Under the pieces are notes generated by a model. The model searched no databases, was not told where the DNA came from, and was given only the letters and a program-made list of their open reading frames with translations. Positions 32,858 to 43,532 of a stretch of 64,000 nt of DNA are shown one piece after another. Every line of letters begins with the position of its first letter. The first letter of the stretch is position 1. Source of the stretch: Streptomyces sp. NBC_00224 (GTDB lineage Bacteria; Actinomycetota; Actinomycetes; Streptomycetales; Streptomycetaceae); the NCBI RefSeq assembly GCF_041435195.1, contig NZ_CP108106.1, forward strand, positions 4,560,501 to 4,624,500, in the 5' to 3' direction. A program made the position numbers and the translations under genes.

Positions 32858-33739
32858 CTAGCGGCGGGGCAGCAAGGTCCTCGCCAAGCGGCGGGCCAGA
32901 GGTGCGCGGGGCTTCGGCGGCGCCGTCGCCGGGGGCGTCGCCCGGGGCGGGGTCGAGGCGGAGCCCTCGTGCCGGGACCTCGGCGCCTCCGGCGCCACCG
33001 CCTTCTTGCCCGCGATCCGGATCATCGGCGCCCCCGCCACCTCCTCCACCCCGTGCCACATGTCGGGGCGGGAGGACAGCCAGGACAGGAGCTCGGTGCG
33101 CGCCGGCTCCGGGTCCGACCACGTGCCGTAGAACTTCGTTCCGGTGATGCAGATCGGGCGGAGGCCGGTCGTCGCCACCGCGCCCCACACCGCCGCGGCG
33201 ACCCCCGGACAGTGCTCCGCCCGGAAGTCGTCGAACGCCACGATCGCGTCCGGGGCGACCAGCGCCCGCGCCGCCTCGATGTCCCCGTACACGTGCTCGT
33301 ACAGGTGCGACGCGTCCACGTGGACGAAGCGGCAGGTGGACGGGGAGACGCGGGACGTGATCACCGACGTGGGGGCCTGGACCACCACCGGGAGGTCGTC
33401 GTGGAAGGAGAGGTAGTTCGCCTCGAAGGCCCGCCGTGTGAGCGTCGCGTACGAGCGGTCCATCTCCTCGCTGTTGGGGTCGTCCGGCGCGGGCGAGTCG
33501 AACAGGTCGCAGACCGTGAACGTCTCGCCCTCCCGCAGGTACGACCCCAGGAAGATCGCGCTCTTGCCCAGGTACGCGCCGAGTTCCAGCAGGTCACCAC
33601 GGAGTTCCTGGCGCTCCTGGCGCGCCAGGAACCAGTCGAAGAGCAGTTGGTCGGCGGGCCAGAACCACCCCTTGACGTCGGAGAAGCGGGCCGGGGCGGC
33701 GGCGCTCTGGGCGCTCGTCGTTTGTGGCATGGAGGACAT
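32858..33739 (-). CDS. Class I SAM-dependent methyltransferase
   Basis: 293 residues. The Rossmann core has LLELGAYLGKSAIFLGSYLR (motif I), TVCDLFD, and later FVHVDASHLYEHVYGDIEAA and IVAFDDF. This fits the methyltransferase type often found near glycan or natural-product genes (Methyltransf_24-like). About 45 C-terminal residues are Pro/Ala/Arg-rich and probably disordered. The substrate is unknown. It is the first of three leftward genes that include a membrane glycosyltransferase. ATG 33730 is an alternative start. Confidence 0.8.
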   Translation of the reverse strand: MSSMPQTTSAQSAAAPARFSDVKGWFWPADQLLFDWFLARQERQELRGDLLELGAYLGKSAIFLGSYLREGETFTVCDLFDSPAPDDPNSEEMDRSYATLTRRAFEANYLSFHDDLPVVVQAPTSVITSRVSPSTCRFVHVDASHLYEHVYGDIEAARALVAPDAIVAFDDFRAEHCPGVAAAVWGAVATTGLRPICITGTKFYGTWSDPEPARTELLSWLSSRPDMWHGVEEVAGAPMIRIAGKKAVAPEAPRSRHEGSASTPPRATPPATAPPKPRAPLARRLARTLLPRR

Positions 33740-33855
33740 GAACCGGTCCTACTCCCGCCAAGTGGCGCGGAGTTTACGGTCAGGGGTGGGGCCGGTGGTG
33801 CTCCGGCGACATCCCCCGTACGAGACCGACCGGAGACGGCCCGGCGCCGCGCTCC

Positions 33856-34506
33856 TCAGCTGAAGATGATCATAGAGCCCTGCGCCAGCGACCTCGTCGC
33901 CGCCGCGTGCAGCCCCAGCCATACGTGCCGCTCCCGTGCGAAGGGGCTCTCGTCGTACGGGATCGGGCCCGCCGGCTCCTCCAGCGAGGTCGGGCGGTCC
34001 GGCGGGGCCGGGGCCATCGGCGGGTTGACGGGGTCTATTCCGATCGCCGGGGCCACGAACTCCAGCTCCCGCAGCAGCCCGTGCGTGGAGCCCAGCGGAC
34101 CGCCTCCGGCCAGCAGTTCCTCGTTGCCGAGCGGGGTGTGGAAGTCGACGGGCACGTACGCGCCCGCGTGGTCGTAGTGCCAGACCAGATGGGACTGCTG
34201 GGCCGTCGTCTCGAACATCTCCAGGAGCTGTTCGTAGTCGCCGCCGAGCTCGTCCACCGGCGTCACGGCGAGACGGCAGAGCTGGAGGAGGTAGGCGCGG
34301 CGCAGGAAGTGCAGCGCGTCGTAGTCGAAGCCCGCGACCGGGGCGACGTCGCCCGACAGGCCGGGCATGTACGCGAAGACGGGCACGGGCGGCAGCCCTG
34401 CCTCACCGAGCGCCTTGTCGTACGAGGCGATCTCCTCGGCGAACGGGTTGTCGGGGCTGTGGCACAGCACGTCGACGAGGGGGACCAGCCACAAGTCACA
34501 GGCCAC
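33856..34506 (-). CDS. Conserved hypothetical protein
   Basis: 216 residues from GTG 34506, with AAGGAG 5 bases upstream. The protein begins VACDLWLVPLVDVLCHSPDN and includes FDYDALHFLRRAYLLQLCRL and YDHAGAYVPVDFHTPLGNEE. No signal peptide, membrane helix or known catalytic motif is visible. The acidic and aromatic content suggests a cytoplasmic globular protein. It lies between the methyltransferase and the fused glycosyltransferase on the same strand. I do not recognise a characterised family. Confidence 0.7.
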   Translation of the reverse strand: MACDLWLVPLVDVLCHSPDNPFAEEIASYDKALGEAGLPPVPVFAYMPGLSGDVAPVAGFDYDALHFLRRAYLLQLCRLAVTPVDELGGDYEQLLEMFETTAQQSHLVWHYDHAGAYVPVDFHTPLGNEELLAGGGPLGSTHGLLRELEFVAPAIGIDPVNPPMAPAPPDRPTSLEEPAGPIPYDESPFARERHVWLGLHAAATRSLAQGSMIIFS

Positions 34507-34676
34507 GGGGCTCCTTACGAGGTCGCTATGGTCGGGACAGCGTAGTCCGCCGAGCACGCTGCGCGAAGCTCGCCCGTCAACTCCCGTGCGGGGCACGCGT
34601 CAACGCGCCGTGAAGCCGTCGGCTCAGGCGTCACACGCGTATCAGAAGACGCATCACGACCGACCCGGGGAAGGGC

Positions 34677-37091
34677 TCAGCGGCCTACGTCCCAGATCCA
34701 TACCCCGTCCACCTGGCGGCCCTCCCTGCCGAGCAGCCGCGCCACCGTCGTGTACAGCGCCCGGTCGTTGTCCTGCGGGGGCAGGACGACGAGCCCGGCC
34801 TTCCAGTACGCCAGGTCCGCCCGCGCCTGGGCGCGCCAGGCGTCGCCGATGTCGGGGATCTCGCCGCCGTAGCGCACATCGCGCAGCAGGTTGGAGGTCC
34901 AGCGCGGGGAGGCGCCGTAGATGCCGATGCGGTCCGGGCCCCAGGGGCCGTTGAAGTAGCCGCCGGGGAGCGGGAAGCCGAGGTCCGCGCGGACCTGCCA
35001 GTGCAGGGCGTCGGCGGCCGCCGGGTCGGGCAGCGGCACCGTCACCACGGACTCGCCGGGCTTCACGTACGTACGCCACAGCCCGTCCGCGAAGAACGAC
35101 GGCACCGGCGCCCGCTCGGTCACCGCGAACGGGGTCGGGACGATCGGCAGCAGGGCCAGCGCCACGGCAGCGAGGCCGGCCGGCCGGTTCACCCCGCCCG
35201 CCGTCGCCAGGCGGCCGACCGCCAGCGCGACCAGCGCGCCGAGCGCCGGTGCGCAGATCATGCCGACCCGGCCCTCGATGACCGACTCGAAGAGCGGGCG
35301 GTGGGCGAGCGCCCGCCAGGGGCCCGGCAGCTCGATGTCCGTGTACGGGATGCTGATCTTCTGGCCGAGCGAGAGCAGCGCCGCCGCCACCGCCGTGCCC
35401 GCGAGCGCCTTGACCAGGGCGTGGCGCCACAGCCGTACGGTGATCGCGAAGGCCAGCGCGATCAGCGGCCAGCCGTAGAACGCGTTCTGCTCGGTCCGGT
35501 TGAGCGCCAGCTTGTCCGCCGTCGCCTCGTCGCCGAGCAGCGCCCGCCCGGAGAACTTCAGGAAGGAGAGCGGGCTGTTGCCCGCGGCGTCGCCGTGCAG
35601 CACCGAGTGGTAGCTCTGGTCGCCGAAGAACTGCCAGGTGAGGGGATACGCCACCAGGGGCAGACAGACCAGGGCGGCCACCCCGATGCCCTTCGCGAGC
35701 GCGGGCCCGGCCGCGCGTATGACATCCCGCCGCGCCAGCGCGTACGACAGCGCGAAGAGCAGCATGCCGACCGAGGCGAGCAGCAGGACCTCCTCGCCGA
35801 GGAAGATCTGGTACGCGGTGAACAGGCCGAGCAGCACGCCGTCGCGCCGGACGTTCGCGGCCGGTGAGCACAGCCGCAGCGCGCGGTCGACGATCACCGG
35901 GATCATGAACAGGACGCAGAAGTTCGGGTGGGCGTTGGCGTGCGAGACCATCGGCGGCGCGAAGCCGGCGAGCGCGCCGCCGAGCCCGGCGGCCCACGGG
36001 TTGCCGGTCACCCACCGCGCGAAGAGCCGGGACCAGGCGTACGCCGTCGCGGTGAGGCCGAGCGTGAGGACCAGCGCCCAGGTGACGGTCGGCCCCAGCG
36101 CGAGCGTGACGGGGGCGAGCGGCACGGACAGGCCCAGCATGGGGGTGTTCCCCATGAGGTTCACCCCGTCCGGGAAGCCCTGGAGGGTGGTGAAGAACGG
36201 GTCGCGCAGATGTCTGACGTTGTCGGCGGTGACCGAGAAGAACCACTCCCACTGGTTCTGGTCCTGACCGGAGTCCGCGAGATAGCCGCGGCCGAGGTCG
36301 GTCCAGAGGTCCTTGTAGAGGACGACCGAGGAGAGCAGGAAGAGGGCGAACAGGGCGAGGTTCGCGCGGCTCGCGGAACGGGCCTTGAGGCGTACGAGTT
36401 CGAGCAGCACCCGGCCGTAGTCGGCGGGGCCGACCTTGGAGCCCTCCTGGTGGGACCAGCGGACCGGGACCTCGGCCACGGGCCAGCCGCGGCGGCGGAA
36501 GTACTGGAGTATCTCCACGTCGATGCCCCAGCCGTCCAGGCGGGCGTCCGCGAAGGCCGCGCGCGCCTTGTCGCCGTCGAAGAGCTTGAAGCCGCACTGG
36601 GTGTCGTGGATGCCGGGCACCGCGACGGCGCGTATCAGCCGGTTGCCCATCCGCCCCAGCCACTCGCGGACGCGGCTCTGATGAACCGCTATGTCGGCCT
36701 CGGGGTGGGCGCGGGAACCGATCGCGGCGGCCGCCTCGGCGCCGTCGAGCTCCTTGGCGAGCCGGTCGAGCTCGGCGACGGGGGTGGCCAGGTCGGCGTC
36801 GGTGAGCAGCACCCGGGCGCCCCGGGAGGCGGCGACGCCGAGCCGCAGGGCGTGCCCCTTGCCGCGGTTGCGGTCGGCGGCGACGAGGCGGATACGGGGG
36901 TCGGCGGCAGCGGCGTCCCTGGCCACGTCCGCCGTCCCGTCCTCGGACCCGTCGTCGACGACGATCAGCTCCCAGGAGAGCGGCGCGTCGTGCAGGTGGT
37001 CCCGGATCGCGCCCAGGGTCGGGCCCAGGCGCCGCTCCTCGTTGTACGCGGGGACGACGACCGAGAGATCGAGAGGGCCGCCGTCCGTCAC
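34677..37091 (-). CDS. GT2 glycosyltransferase fused to a large polytopic membrane domain
   Basis: 804 residues from GTG 37091, which overlaps the GntR stop (GTGA). Residues about 6-240 are a DPM1/GT2 catalytic domain (LSVVVPAYNEERRLGPTLGA, IVVDDGSEDGTADVA, DADLATP, IHDTQCGFKLFDGDKARAAF). The remaining 550 residues carry roughly ten membrane segments and an external C-terminus, similar to polyprenol-phosphate-sugar dependent transferases. The fusion suggests that one protein both loads sugar onto a lipid carrier and transfers it outside. The acceptor is unknown. The reading frame is intact. Confidence 0.8.
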   Translation of the reverse strand: MTDGGPLDLSVVVPAYNEERRLGPTLGAIRDHLHDAPLSWELIVVDDGSEDGTADVARDAAAADPRIRLVAADRNRGKGHALRLGVAASRGARVLLTDADLATPVAELDRLAKELDGAEAAAAIGSRAHPEADIAVHQSRVREWLGRMGNRLIRAVAVPGIHDTQCGFKLFDGDKARAAFADARLDGWGIDVEILQYFRRRGWPVAEVPVRWSHQEGSKVGPADYGRVLLELVRLKARSASRANLALFALFLLSSVVLYKDLWTDLGRGYLADSGQDQNQWEWFFSVTADNVRHLRDPFFTTLQGFPDGVNLMGNTPMLGLSVPLAPVTLALGPTVTWALVLTLGLTATAYAWSRLFARWVTGNPWAAGLGGALAGFAPPMVSHANAHPNFCVLFMIPVIVDRALRLCSPAANVRRDGVLLGLFTAYQIFLGEEVLLLASVGMLLFALSYALARRDVIRAAGPALAKGIGVAALVCLPLVAYPLTWQFFGDQSYHSVLHGDAAGNSPLSFLKFSGRALLGDEATADKLALNRTEQNAFYGWPLIALAFAITVRLWRHALVKALAGTAVAAALLSLGQKISIPYTDIELPGPWRALAHRPLFESVIEGRVGMICAPALGALVALAVGRLATAGGVNRPAGLAAVALALLPIVPTPFAVTERAPVPSFFADGLWRTYVKPGESVVTVPLPDPAAADALHWQVRADLGFPLPGGYFNGPWGPDRIGIYGASPRWTSNLLRDVRYGGEIPDIGDAWRAQARADLAYWKAGLVVLPPQDNDRALYTTVARLLGREGRQVDGVWIWDVGR

Positions 37092-37753
37092 CGCTTCAGC
37101 CGCTCCGCCCAGGTGAGCGAGTGGTCGTTGTAGGCGCTGATCACGGCGTACGCGGCGTCGCCGTCGCCCTGGACCACCGCGTCCACGAGGTCGCCGTGGC
37201 CGTTCCACAGCCAGTCGCTGAGGTCGGAGCGGCCGCGCAGATACGGGACGGCGAAGACCCAGCACTGCATGCGCAGCCGGTGCAGGAAGTCCGAGATGTA
37301 CGGGTTCCCGGCGAGGGCGCCGAGCTCGCGCCAGAACCGGAGGTCGTAGCCGATGAGGATGTTCAGATCGCCGCTGCGGGCGGCGCGGGCGCACTCCTCG
37401 GCGCGGCGCCGGACGGAGACGAGGGCGGGGCCGTGGGCGGCGCCCAGCTCGGTGATCTTCCGGAAGATCCCGTTCACGACGAGGGACCGGGCCTCCACCA
37501 TGCCCTTGTAGTCCTCCACGGAGAACTCATGGACGCGGAAGCCGCGGTGCTGGTCGGAGTCGAGCAGACCCTGCGCGGTGAGGTCGACGAGGGCCTCGCG
37601 GACGGGGGTGGCGCTCACCCCGTACTGCTCGGCGATCTGCTTGACGGTGAACTCCTCGCCGGGCTGCAGGCGCCCGGCCAGTATCTCGTCACGCAGCGCG
37701 TCGGCGATCTGCTGCCGCAGCGTACTGCGCGTCACGCCTCCACTCGCGGGCAC
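37088..37753 (-). CDS. GntR/FCD-family transcriptional regulator
   Basis: 221 residues from GTG 37753 behind GAGGGGAGGGG. The winged helix (LRDEILAGRLQPGEEFTVKQ, IAEQYGVSATPVREALVDL) is followed by an FCD ligand domain (MVEARSLVVNGIFRKITELG, LRFWRELGALAGNPYISDFL). FCD members usually sense carboxylic acids through bound metal. It overlaps the glycosyltransferase gene, so both are on one message; the aminotransferase gene upstream is a second possible target. Confidence 0.88.
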   Translation of the reverse strand: MPASGGVTRSTLRQQIADALRDEILAGRLQPGEEFTVKQIAEQYGVSATPVREALVDLTAQGLLDSDQHRGFRVHEFSVEDYKGMVEARSLVVNGIFRKITELGAAHGPALVSVRRRAEECARAARSGDLNILIGYDLRFWRELGALAGNPYISDFLHRLRMQCWVFAVPYLRGRSDLSDWLWNGHGDLVDAVVQGDGDAAYAVISAYNDHSLTWAERLKR

Positions 37754-38168
37754 GGCGCCCCTCCCCTCGTCGGTATCCCGCACACGATAGGCCAGGCCCG
37801 GCCGGGTCTCCCCCACCCCGCCCCTTCCCGAAGGCCCTGGGCGGGCGGCCGGGTGGGGGTCGGGGTGGGCTGCTGGGGGCTACGCCCCCAGACCCCGCTT
37901 CGGGGCTCCGCCCCGGGGCCCGTGTTTGTCTGCGGGTTCGGTGGGGGCTGGTCGCGCAGTTCCCCGCGCCCCTAAAGACCGGCACCTCCAGCCCCGGGCA
38001 AATTCAGCCCCTCCGGCGTTTGAGGAGCGGGGTCCGGGGCGGAGCCCCGAAGCGGGGCGCAGGGGCCGCAGGCCCCGCAAACGGGGGTCCGGGGGCGTAG
38101 CCCCCGGGACAACCACCTCCACCCCCACCCACCCCCGGAGGGTTTAGGGGAAGGGGCGGGGTGGGGGC
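37754..38168. repeat. Repeat-filled intergenic region, copy 4 of the dispersed repeat
   Basis: 415 bases without a gene. The core GCGCAGTTCCCCGCGCCCCT is at 37954-37973. Around it are GC-rich inverted segments: CTACGCCCCCAGACCCCG near 37880 and its approximate inverse near 38095, and CCCCGCTTCGGGGC. Two CCCTAAACC/GGTTTAGGG-like tracts flank the region. It separates two leftward genes and may end the aminotransferase transcript. Confidence 0.8.
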
Positions 38169-39530
38169 TCAGACCGTGTGCTCGTCCGCTACGGACAGCG
38201 CCTCGTCCAGCACCGCGAGACCCTCCTTGGCCTCGGCCTCGGTGATGTTGCAGGGCGGCACGACATGCGTGCGGTTCATGTTGATGAAGGGCCAGAGCCC
38301 GTTCTTCTTGCACGCGGCACCGAACGCGACCATGGGCGCGGCATCGGCACCGGAGGCGTTGTAGGGAACGAGCGGTTCGCGCGTCTCCCGGCTCTTCACC
38401 AGCTCAAGGGCCCAGAAGACCCCGGTCCCGCGCACCTCGCCGATGGAGGGGTGGCGGGCGGCGAGCTCGCGCAGTCCCGGCTCCAGGACGGTGGAGCCGA
38501 TGTGGGCGGCCTGGCCGACGATGCCCTCGTCCTCCATGACGTTGATGGTGGCGACGGCGGCGGCGCAGGCGAGCGGGTGCCCGGAGTAGGTGAGCCCACC
38601 GGGGAAGGGCCGCTTGTCGAAGGTGGCGGCGATCTCGGCGGAGATGGCGACGCCGCCGAGCGGGACGTAGCCGGAGTTGACGCCCTTGGCGAAGGTCATG
38701 AGGTCGGGGGTGACGCCGTACAGATCGGCGGCGAACCACGAGCCCGTGCGCCCGAACCCGGACATGACCTCGTCCAGGACGAGGACGATCCCGTACCGGT
38801 CGCAGATCTCGCGGACGCCGGCGAGGTAGCCGGGGGGCGGGGTCATGATGCCGGCGGTGCCGGGGACGGTCTCCAGGATGATGGCCGCGATGCCGGCGGG
38901 CCCCTCGAAGGCGATGGTGTCTTCGAGGTGGGTGAGGGCGCGGGCGCACTCCTCGGCCTCGGTGGTCGAGTAGAAGGCGGACCGGTAGAGGAACGGCGCC
39001 CAGAACCGGACGACGCCGGCGGAACCGGTGTCCGAGGCCCAGCGGCGGGGGTCCCCGGTGAGGTTGATCGCGGTGGAGGTGGCCCCGTGGTACGACCGGT
39101 ACGCGCTCAGCACCTTGTGGCGGCCGGTGTGCAGGCGCGCCAGCCGGACGGCGTTCTCGACGGCCTCGGCGCCGCCGTTGGTGAAGAAGATCTTGTCCAG
39201 GTCGCCCGGGGTCCGCTCGGCGATGAGGCGTGCGGCCTCGGAGCGGGCCTCGACGGCGAAGGCGGGCGCGAAGGTGGCGAGCTTCCCGGCCTGCTCCTGG
39301 ATCGCCGCGACGACCTTCGGGTGCTGGTACCCGATGTTGGTGAAGACGAGGCCGCTGGTGAAGTCGAGGTAGCGGTTTCCGTCGTAGTCCCAGAAGTACG
39401 AACCCTCCGCGCCGGCGACGGCGAGCGGGTCGATCAGGCCCTGGGCGGACCAGGAGTGGAACACGTGCGCACGGTCGGCGGCCTTCACGGCCGCGCCGGC
39501 CCGGGGGTCGGGTTCGACATGAGGGGTCAT
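38169..39530 (-). CDS. Class III (PLP-dependent) aminotransferase
   Basis: 453 residues. PLP lysine is in TFAKGVNSGYVPLGG; other family motifs are FFTNGGAEAVENAVRLAR, SYHGATSTAINLTG and LVLDEVMSGFGRTG. It transfers an amino group from an omega-amino donor to a keto acid; the substrate is not evident. TACCCT lies six bases before the ATG with no ribosome site, a leaderless pattern. The GntR/FCD gene lies downstream across a repeat-rich gap and could regulate it. Close relatives include taurine/pyruvate and beta-alanine aminotransferases. Confidence 0.87.
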   Translation of the reverse strand: MTPHVEPDPRAGAAVKAADRAHVFHSWSAQGLIDPLAVAGAEGSYFWDYDGNRYLDFTSGLVFTNIGYQHPKVVAAIQEQAGKLATFAPAFAVEARSEAARLIAERTPGDLDKIFFTNGGAEAVENAVRLARLHTGRHKVLSAYRSYHGATSTAINLTGDPRRWASDTGSAGVVRFWAPFLYRSAFYSTTEAEECARALTHLEDTIAFEGPAGIAAIILETVPGTAGIMTPPPGYLAGVREICDRYGIVLVLDEVMSGFGRTGSWFAADLYGVTPDLMTFAKGVNSGYVPLGGVAISAEIAATFDKRPFPGGLTYSGHPLACAAAVATINVMEDEGIVGQAAHIGSTVLEPGLRELAARHPSIGEVRGTGVFWALELVKSRETREPLVPYNASGADAAPMVAFGAACKKNGLWPFINMNRTHVVPPCNITEAEAKEGLAVLDEALSVADEHTV

Positions 39531-39937
39531 GGGGCCAGGGTAAGGAGTGGCAGGTGGGGGTGGGGATGGCCAGGTTGTATGGCGTGAGCCGTGTGGCTCG
39601 GCAGGGTGTCGCCCCCTCCCCGCCCCGTTCCCGCTGAGACATTTGCGGCTCCGCCGCGTGGCCTCCGGGGGTGGGTGGGGGGTGGAGGCTCGTTTCCCGG
39701 GGGCTACGCCCCCCGGACCCCGCTCCTTGCACGCCGGAGAGGCTGGAGGTGCCTATAGGGGCGCGGGGAACTGCGCGACCAGCCCCCACTGAACCCGCAG
39801 ACAAACAGGGGCCGGGGCGTAGCCCGCAACGGGCGGGGAGGGGCCAGACGGGGGTAACCCCACCCGGCGCGCACTATCCTCACCCCGATGAGCCCGTTTC
39901 GAGGGGGCTCGTTCGATCGGGGGAGGGCGACGGCGCC
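39531..39937. repeat. Intergenic region with dispersed repeat copy 5
   Basis: 407 bases between divergent genes. Inverse repeat core AGGGGCGCGGGGAACTGCGC is at 39757-39776, preceded by CTACGCCCCCCGGACCCCG. This is the only copy between divergent genes, so simple termination does not explain it. The kinase promoter should lie at about 39870-39920. Confidence 0.8.
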
Positions 39938-41803
<1,866 letters not shown>

Positions 41804-41813
41804 GAAAGCGGCT

Positions 41814-42016
41814 CAGCTCCCGGAGGGCGAGGGGGAGGAACTGGTCGAGGCGCGGATGGCCCGTAAGGCACGGTTCGAGCCGGAGCCCGTCGCGCTCATC
41901 GCGGTGATTCTGGAAGAGTCGACGCTGCGGCGGACGATCGGCACGAGAGCCTGTCGATCTCCGACCCCGCAAAGGTGATTACGTACGCCCAGCGGTTGGC
42001 AGGAGGGTACGGATGA
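41814..42016 (+). pseudogene. Remnant of an XRE-DUF5753 regulator gene
   Basis: Frame 1 encodes QLPEGEGEELVEARMARKAR, then LIAVILEESTLRRTIG, matching the middle of DUF5753 domains; it stops at 41976-41978. A second frame continues ESLSISDPAKVITYAQRLAG, the C-terminal DUF5753 motif, and ends at 42016 overlapping the DUF397 start by 4 bases. The helix-turn-helix half, and the part joining the two segments, are missing. Internal deletion with a frame change best explains this. The kinase stop lies 10 bases upstream, so the deletion also removed the gene's start. Confidence 0.75.
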
Positions 42017-42192
42017 GCAGCACCCTGCGGTGGTTCAAGTCCAGCTACAGCAGCGCCAGCGGCGGCGAATGCGTGGAGGTCGCCGCCGGCCCCCAGGCCG
42101 TCCACGTCCGTGACTCCAAACTGCCCGAGGGCGGCCCCACCTTCGAGGTCGCCCCGGACGTCTGGGCTCAGTTCGTCGGCTGGGCCGCCTGA
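42013..42192 (+). CDS. DUF397 small protein
   Basis: 59 residues: MSSTLRWFKSSYSSASGGEC is the DUF397 signature, followed by VEVAAG, VRDSKLPEGG and WAQFVGWAA. GGAGGG lies about 5 bases upstream. DUF397 proteins are normally encoded directly after an XRE-DUF5753 regulator and are thought to act with it, as in BldB/AbaA-like or WhiJ-type systems. Here the partner is destroyed, leaving this gene orphaned. Its 3' end overlaps the DUF4239 gene on the other strand by 25 bases. Confidence 0.88.
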   Translation: MSSTLRWFKSSYSSASGGECVEVAAGPQAVHVRDSKLPEGGPTFEVAPDVWAQFVGWAA

Positions 42193-42956
42193 GCGGCGGT
42201 CATGGTCGGGGCGAGTTCGCGGAACGGGTCCGCCGACTCCGTACCCGACCTGCCGAACGGCGCGTCGAAGCTCCAGACCAGGAACAGCAGGAAGACGATC
42301 AGCCCGCTGAAGATCCCGGCGAGCAGCAACTCCCTTGCCGAGCGGCGGATCTGGAGCGTGAAGATCAGCCCGATCGTCACCACGGCCCCGGCGACGAGGC
42401 CGAACCAGACGACCCCCGGCAGCGTGGACCCGGCGCTGTCGATCCGTGTGTGCCGGGCGTCGTCGGCGGTGGCGATCTGGTCGAGCAGCGGCTGATAGGC
42501 CTGTGCCTGGAGGTCGTTGGCGGGCGCGCGGTGGGTGACGTCGGTGCGTACGGCCGCGAGCAGCGCGGCGCCCTGCGGCGACGGCTCCTGCCCCTGGACC
42601 AGCAGGGGCCATTCGGCCGACACGGTGTGGGCGGCGTACGCGTCGATCTCGCCCCGGATGCGGTCGCGCACGGCGGGCGGGTAGACGTCCACCCGCTGCC
42701 CGACCTCGTACAGGGCCTGGGCCTCGCGCCGTACGGAGTCCTCGGCCGCGCCGCGCGCCTCCCACACGCCCGCGATCGCGAGGCCGAGCACGATGGCGTA
42801 CACGACGCCGACCATCATCACCATGTACTCGATGACGTCGGGCGTCTCGCTGGGGTCCTCGGCGTCGGCCACCCGGCGGTGACGCAGGACGGTGACGGTG
42901 AGGACGACGGCGCAGACGAGCACCAACGCGGCGACGAGTACTAGCCATTGCGACAC
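42168..42956 (-). CDS. DUF4239 bestrophin-like membrane protein
   Basis: 262 residues from GTG 42956. Two N-terminal membrane segments (about 2-23 and 44-66, EYMVMMVGVVYAIVLGLAIA), a cytoplasmic helical region (AAEDSVRREAQALYEVGQRV) and two C-terminal segments (LPGVVWFGLVAGAVVTIGLI, ELLLAGIFSGLIVFLLFLVW) give the DUF4239 layout. An ion-channel-like role has been suggested for the family; no direct evidence is available here. It overlaps the upstream small protein gene by 16 bases. Confidence 0.8.
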   Translation of the reverse strand: MSQWLVLVAALVLVCAVVLTVTVLRHRRVADAEDPSETPDVIEYMVMMVGVVYAIVLGLAIAGVWEARGAAEDSVRREAQALYEVGQRVDVYPPAVRDRIRGEIDAYAAHTVSAEWPLLVQGQEPSPQGAALLAAVRTDVTHRAPANDLQAQAYQPLLDQIATADDARHTRIDSAGSTLPGVVWFGLVAGAVVTIGLIFTLQIRRSARELLLAGIFSGLIVFLLFLVWSFDAPFGRSGTESADPFRELAPTMTAAQAAQPTN

Positions 42957-43417
42957 GGGCGGGCTCCGGAACGGGATCGGGGACGGAGGATTGCGGCGGC
43001 CAGGACGGCGGGGGTGGTGACGACGAGCATCATCGTGACCGTGGAGAACCCGGCCGGGGCGGGGCGCGCCGGCGCGGTGGAGCGGTACGGGTGTACGGGC
43101 CGGAGGGCGCCCGGGTGTGCGCGGGCCTTCGCGGCGGGCCGCGGCACCGGCACCGTCGGCACCACCGGCGGCCGCACCTCTTCCGGCGGGCGCGGGCGGG
43201 ACGTCGGTACGCCGATCTGTGGCGGGGGCGCGACCGACCCGGGGTTCTCACGGCGGACCCCCGGCGGCGCCACGTGGGGCGCGGCGGGCGCGGGCGCGGC
43301 GGCCCTCGGCGGGACGGGGCCCACCGGGCACTGCCCGGTGCCCGCGTACAGCTGCGCGGCGAGCGGGTTCAGTGCCACGGTCGCGCCGAGGCAGAGGAGC
43401 AGCTGACGGGTGATCAC
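42941..43417 (-). CDS. Proline-rich membrane protein of unknown function
   Basis: 158 residues from GTG 43417. Short hydrophobic segments lie near the N-terminus (QLLLCLGATVALNPLAAQLY) and C-terminus (STVTMMLVVTTPAVLAAAIL), joined by about 85 Pro/Ala/Val-rich residues. The protein ends in a basic tail. The overlap with the DUF4239 gene suggests co-translation. It is divergent from the second kinase gene, 115 bases between starts. I do not recognise a family, and the low-complexity centre leaves some doubt that it is translated. Confidence 0.5.
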   Translation of the reverse strand: MITRQLLLCLGATVALNPLAAQLYAGTGQCPVGPVPPRAAAPAPAAPHVAPPGVRRENPGSVAPPPQIGVPTSRPRPPEEVRPPVVPTVPVPRPAAKARAHPGALRPVHPYRSTAPARPAPAGFSTVTMMLVVTTPAVLAAAILRPRSRSGARPCRNG

Positions 43418-43532
43418 GCCTGGCGAACGATCACTTGGCCCCCGCGATACGGCCTGCGGCCCGCGAAGCGCCCGGCCGACGACCCCGCCCGATCACCTGC
43501 CGCACCCACCCCCGCTGTGCCACCATCCCGTC

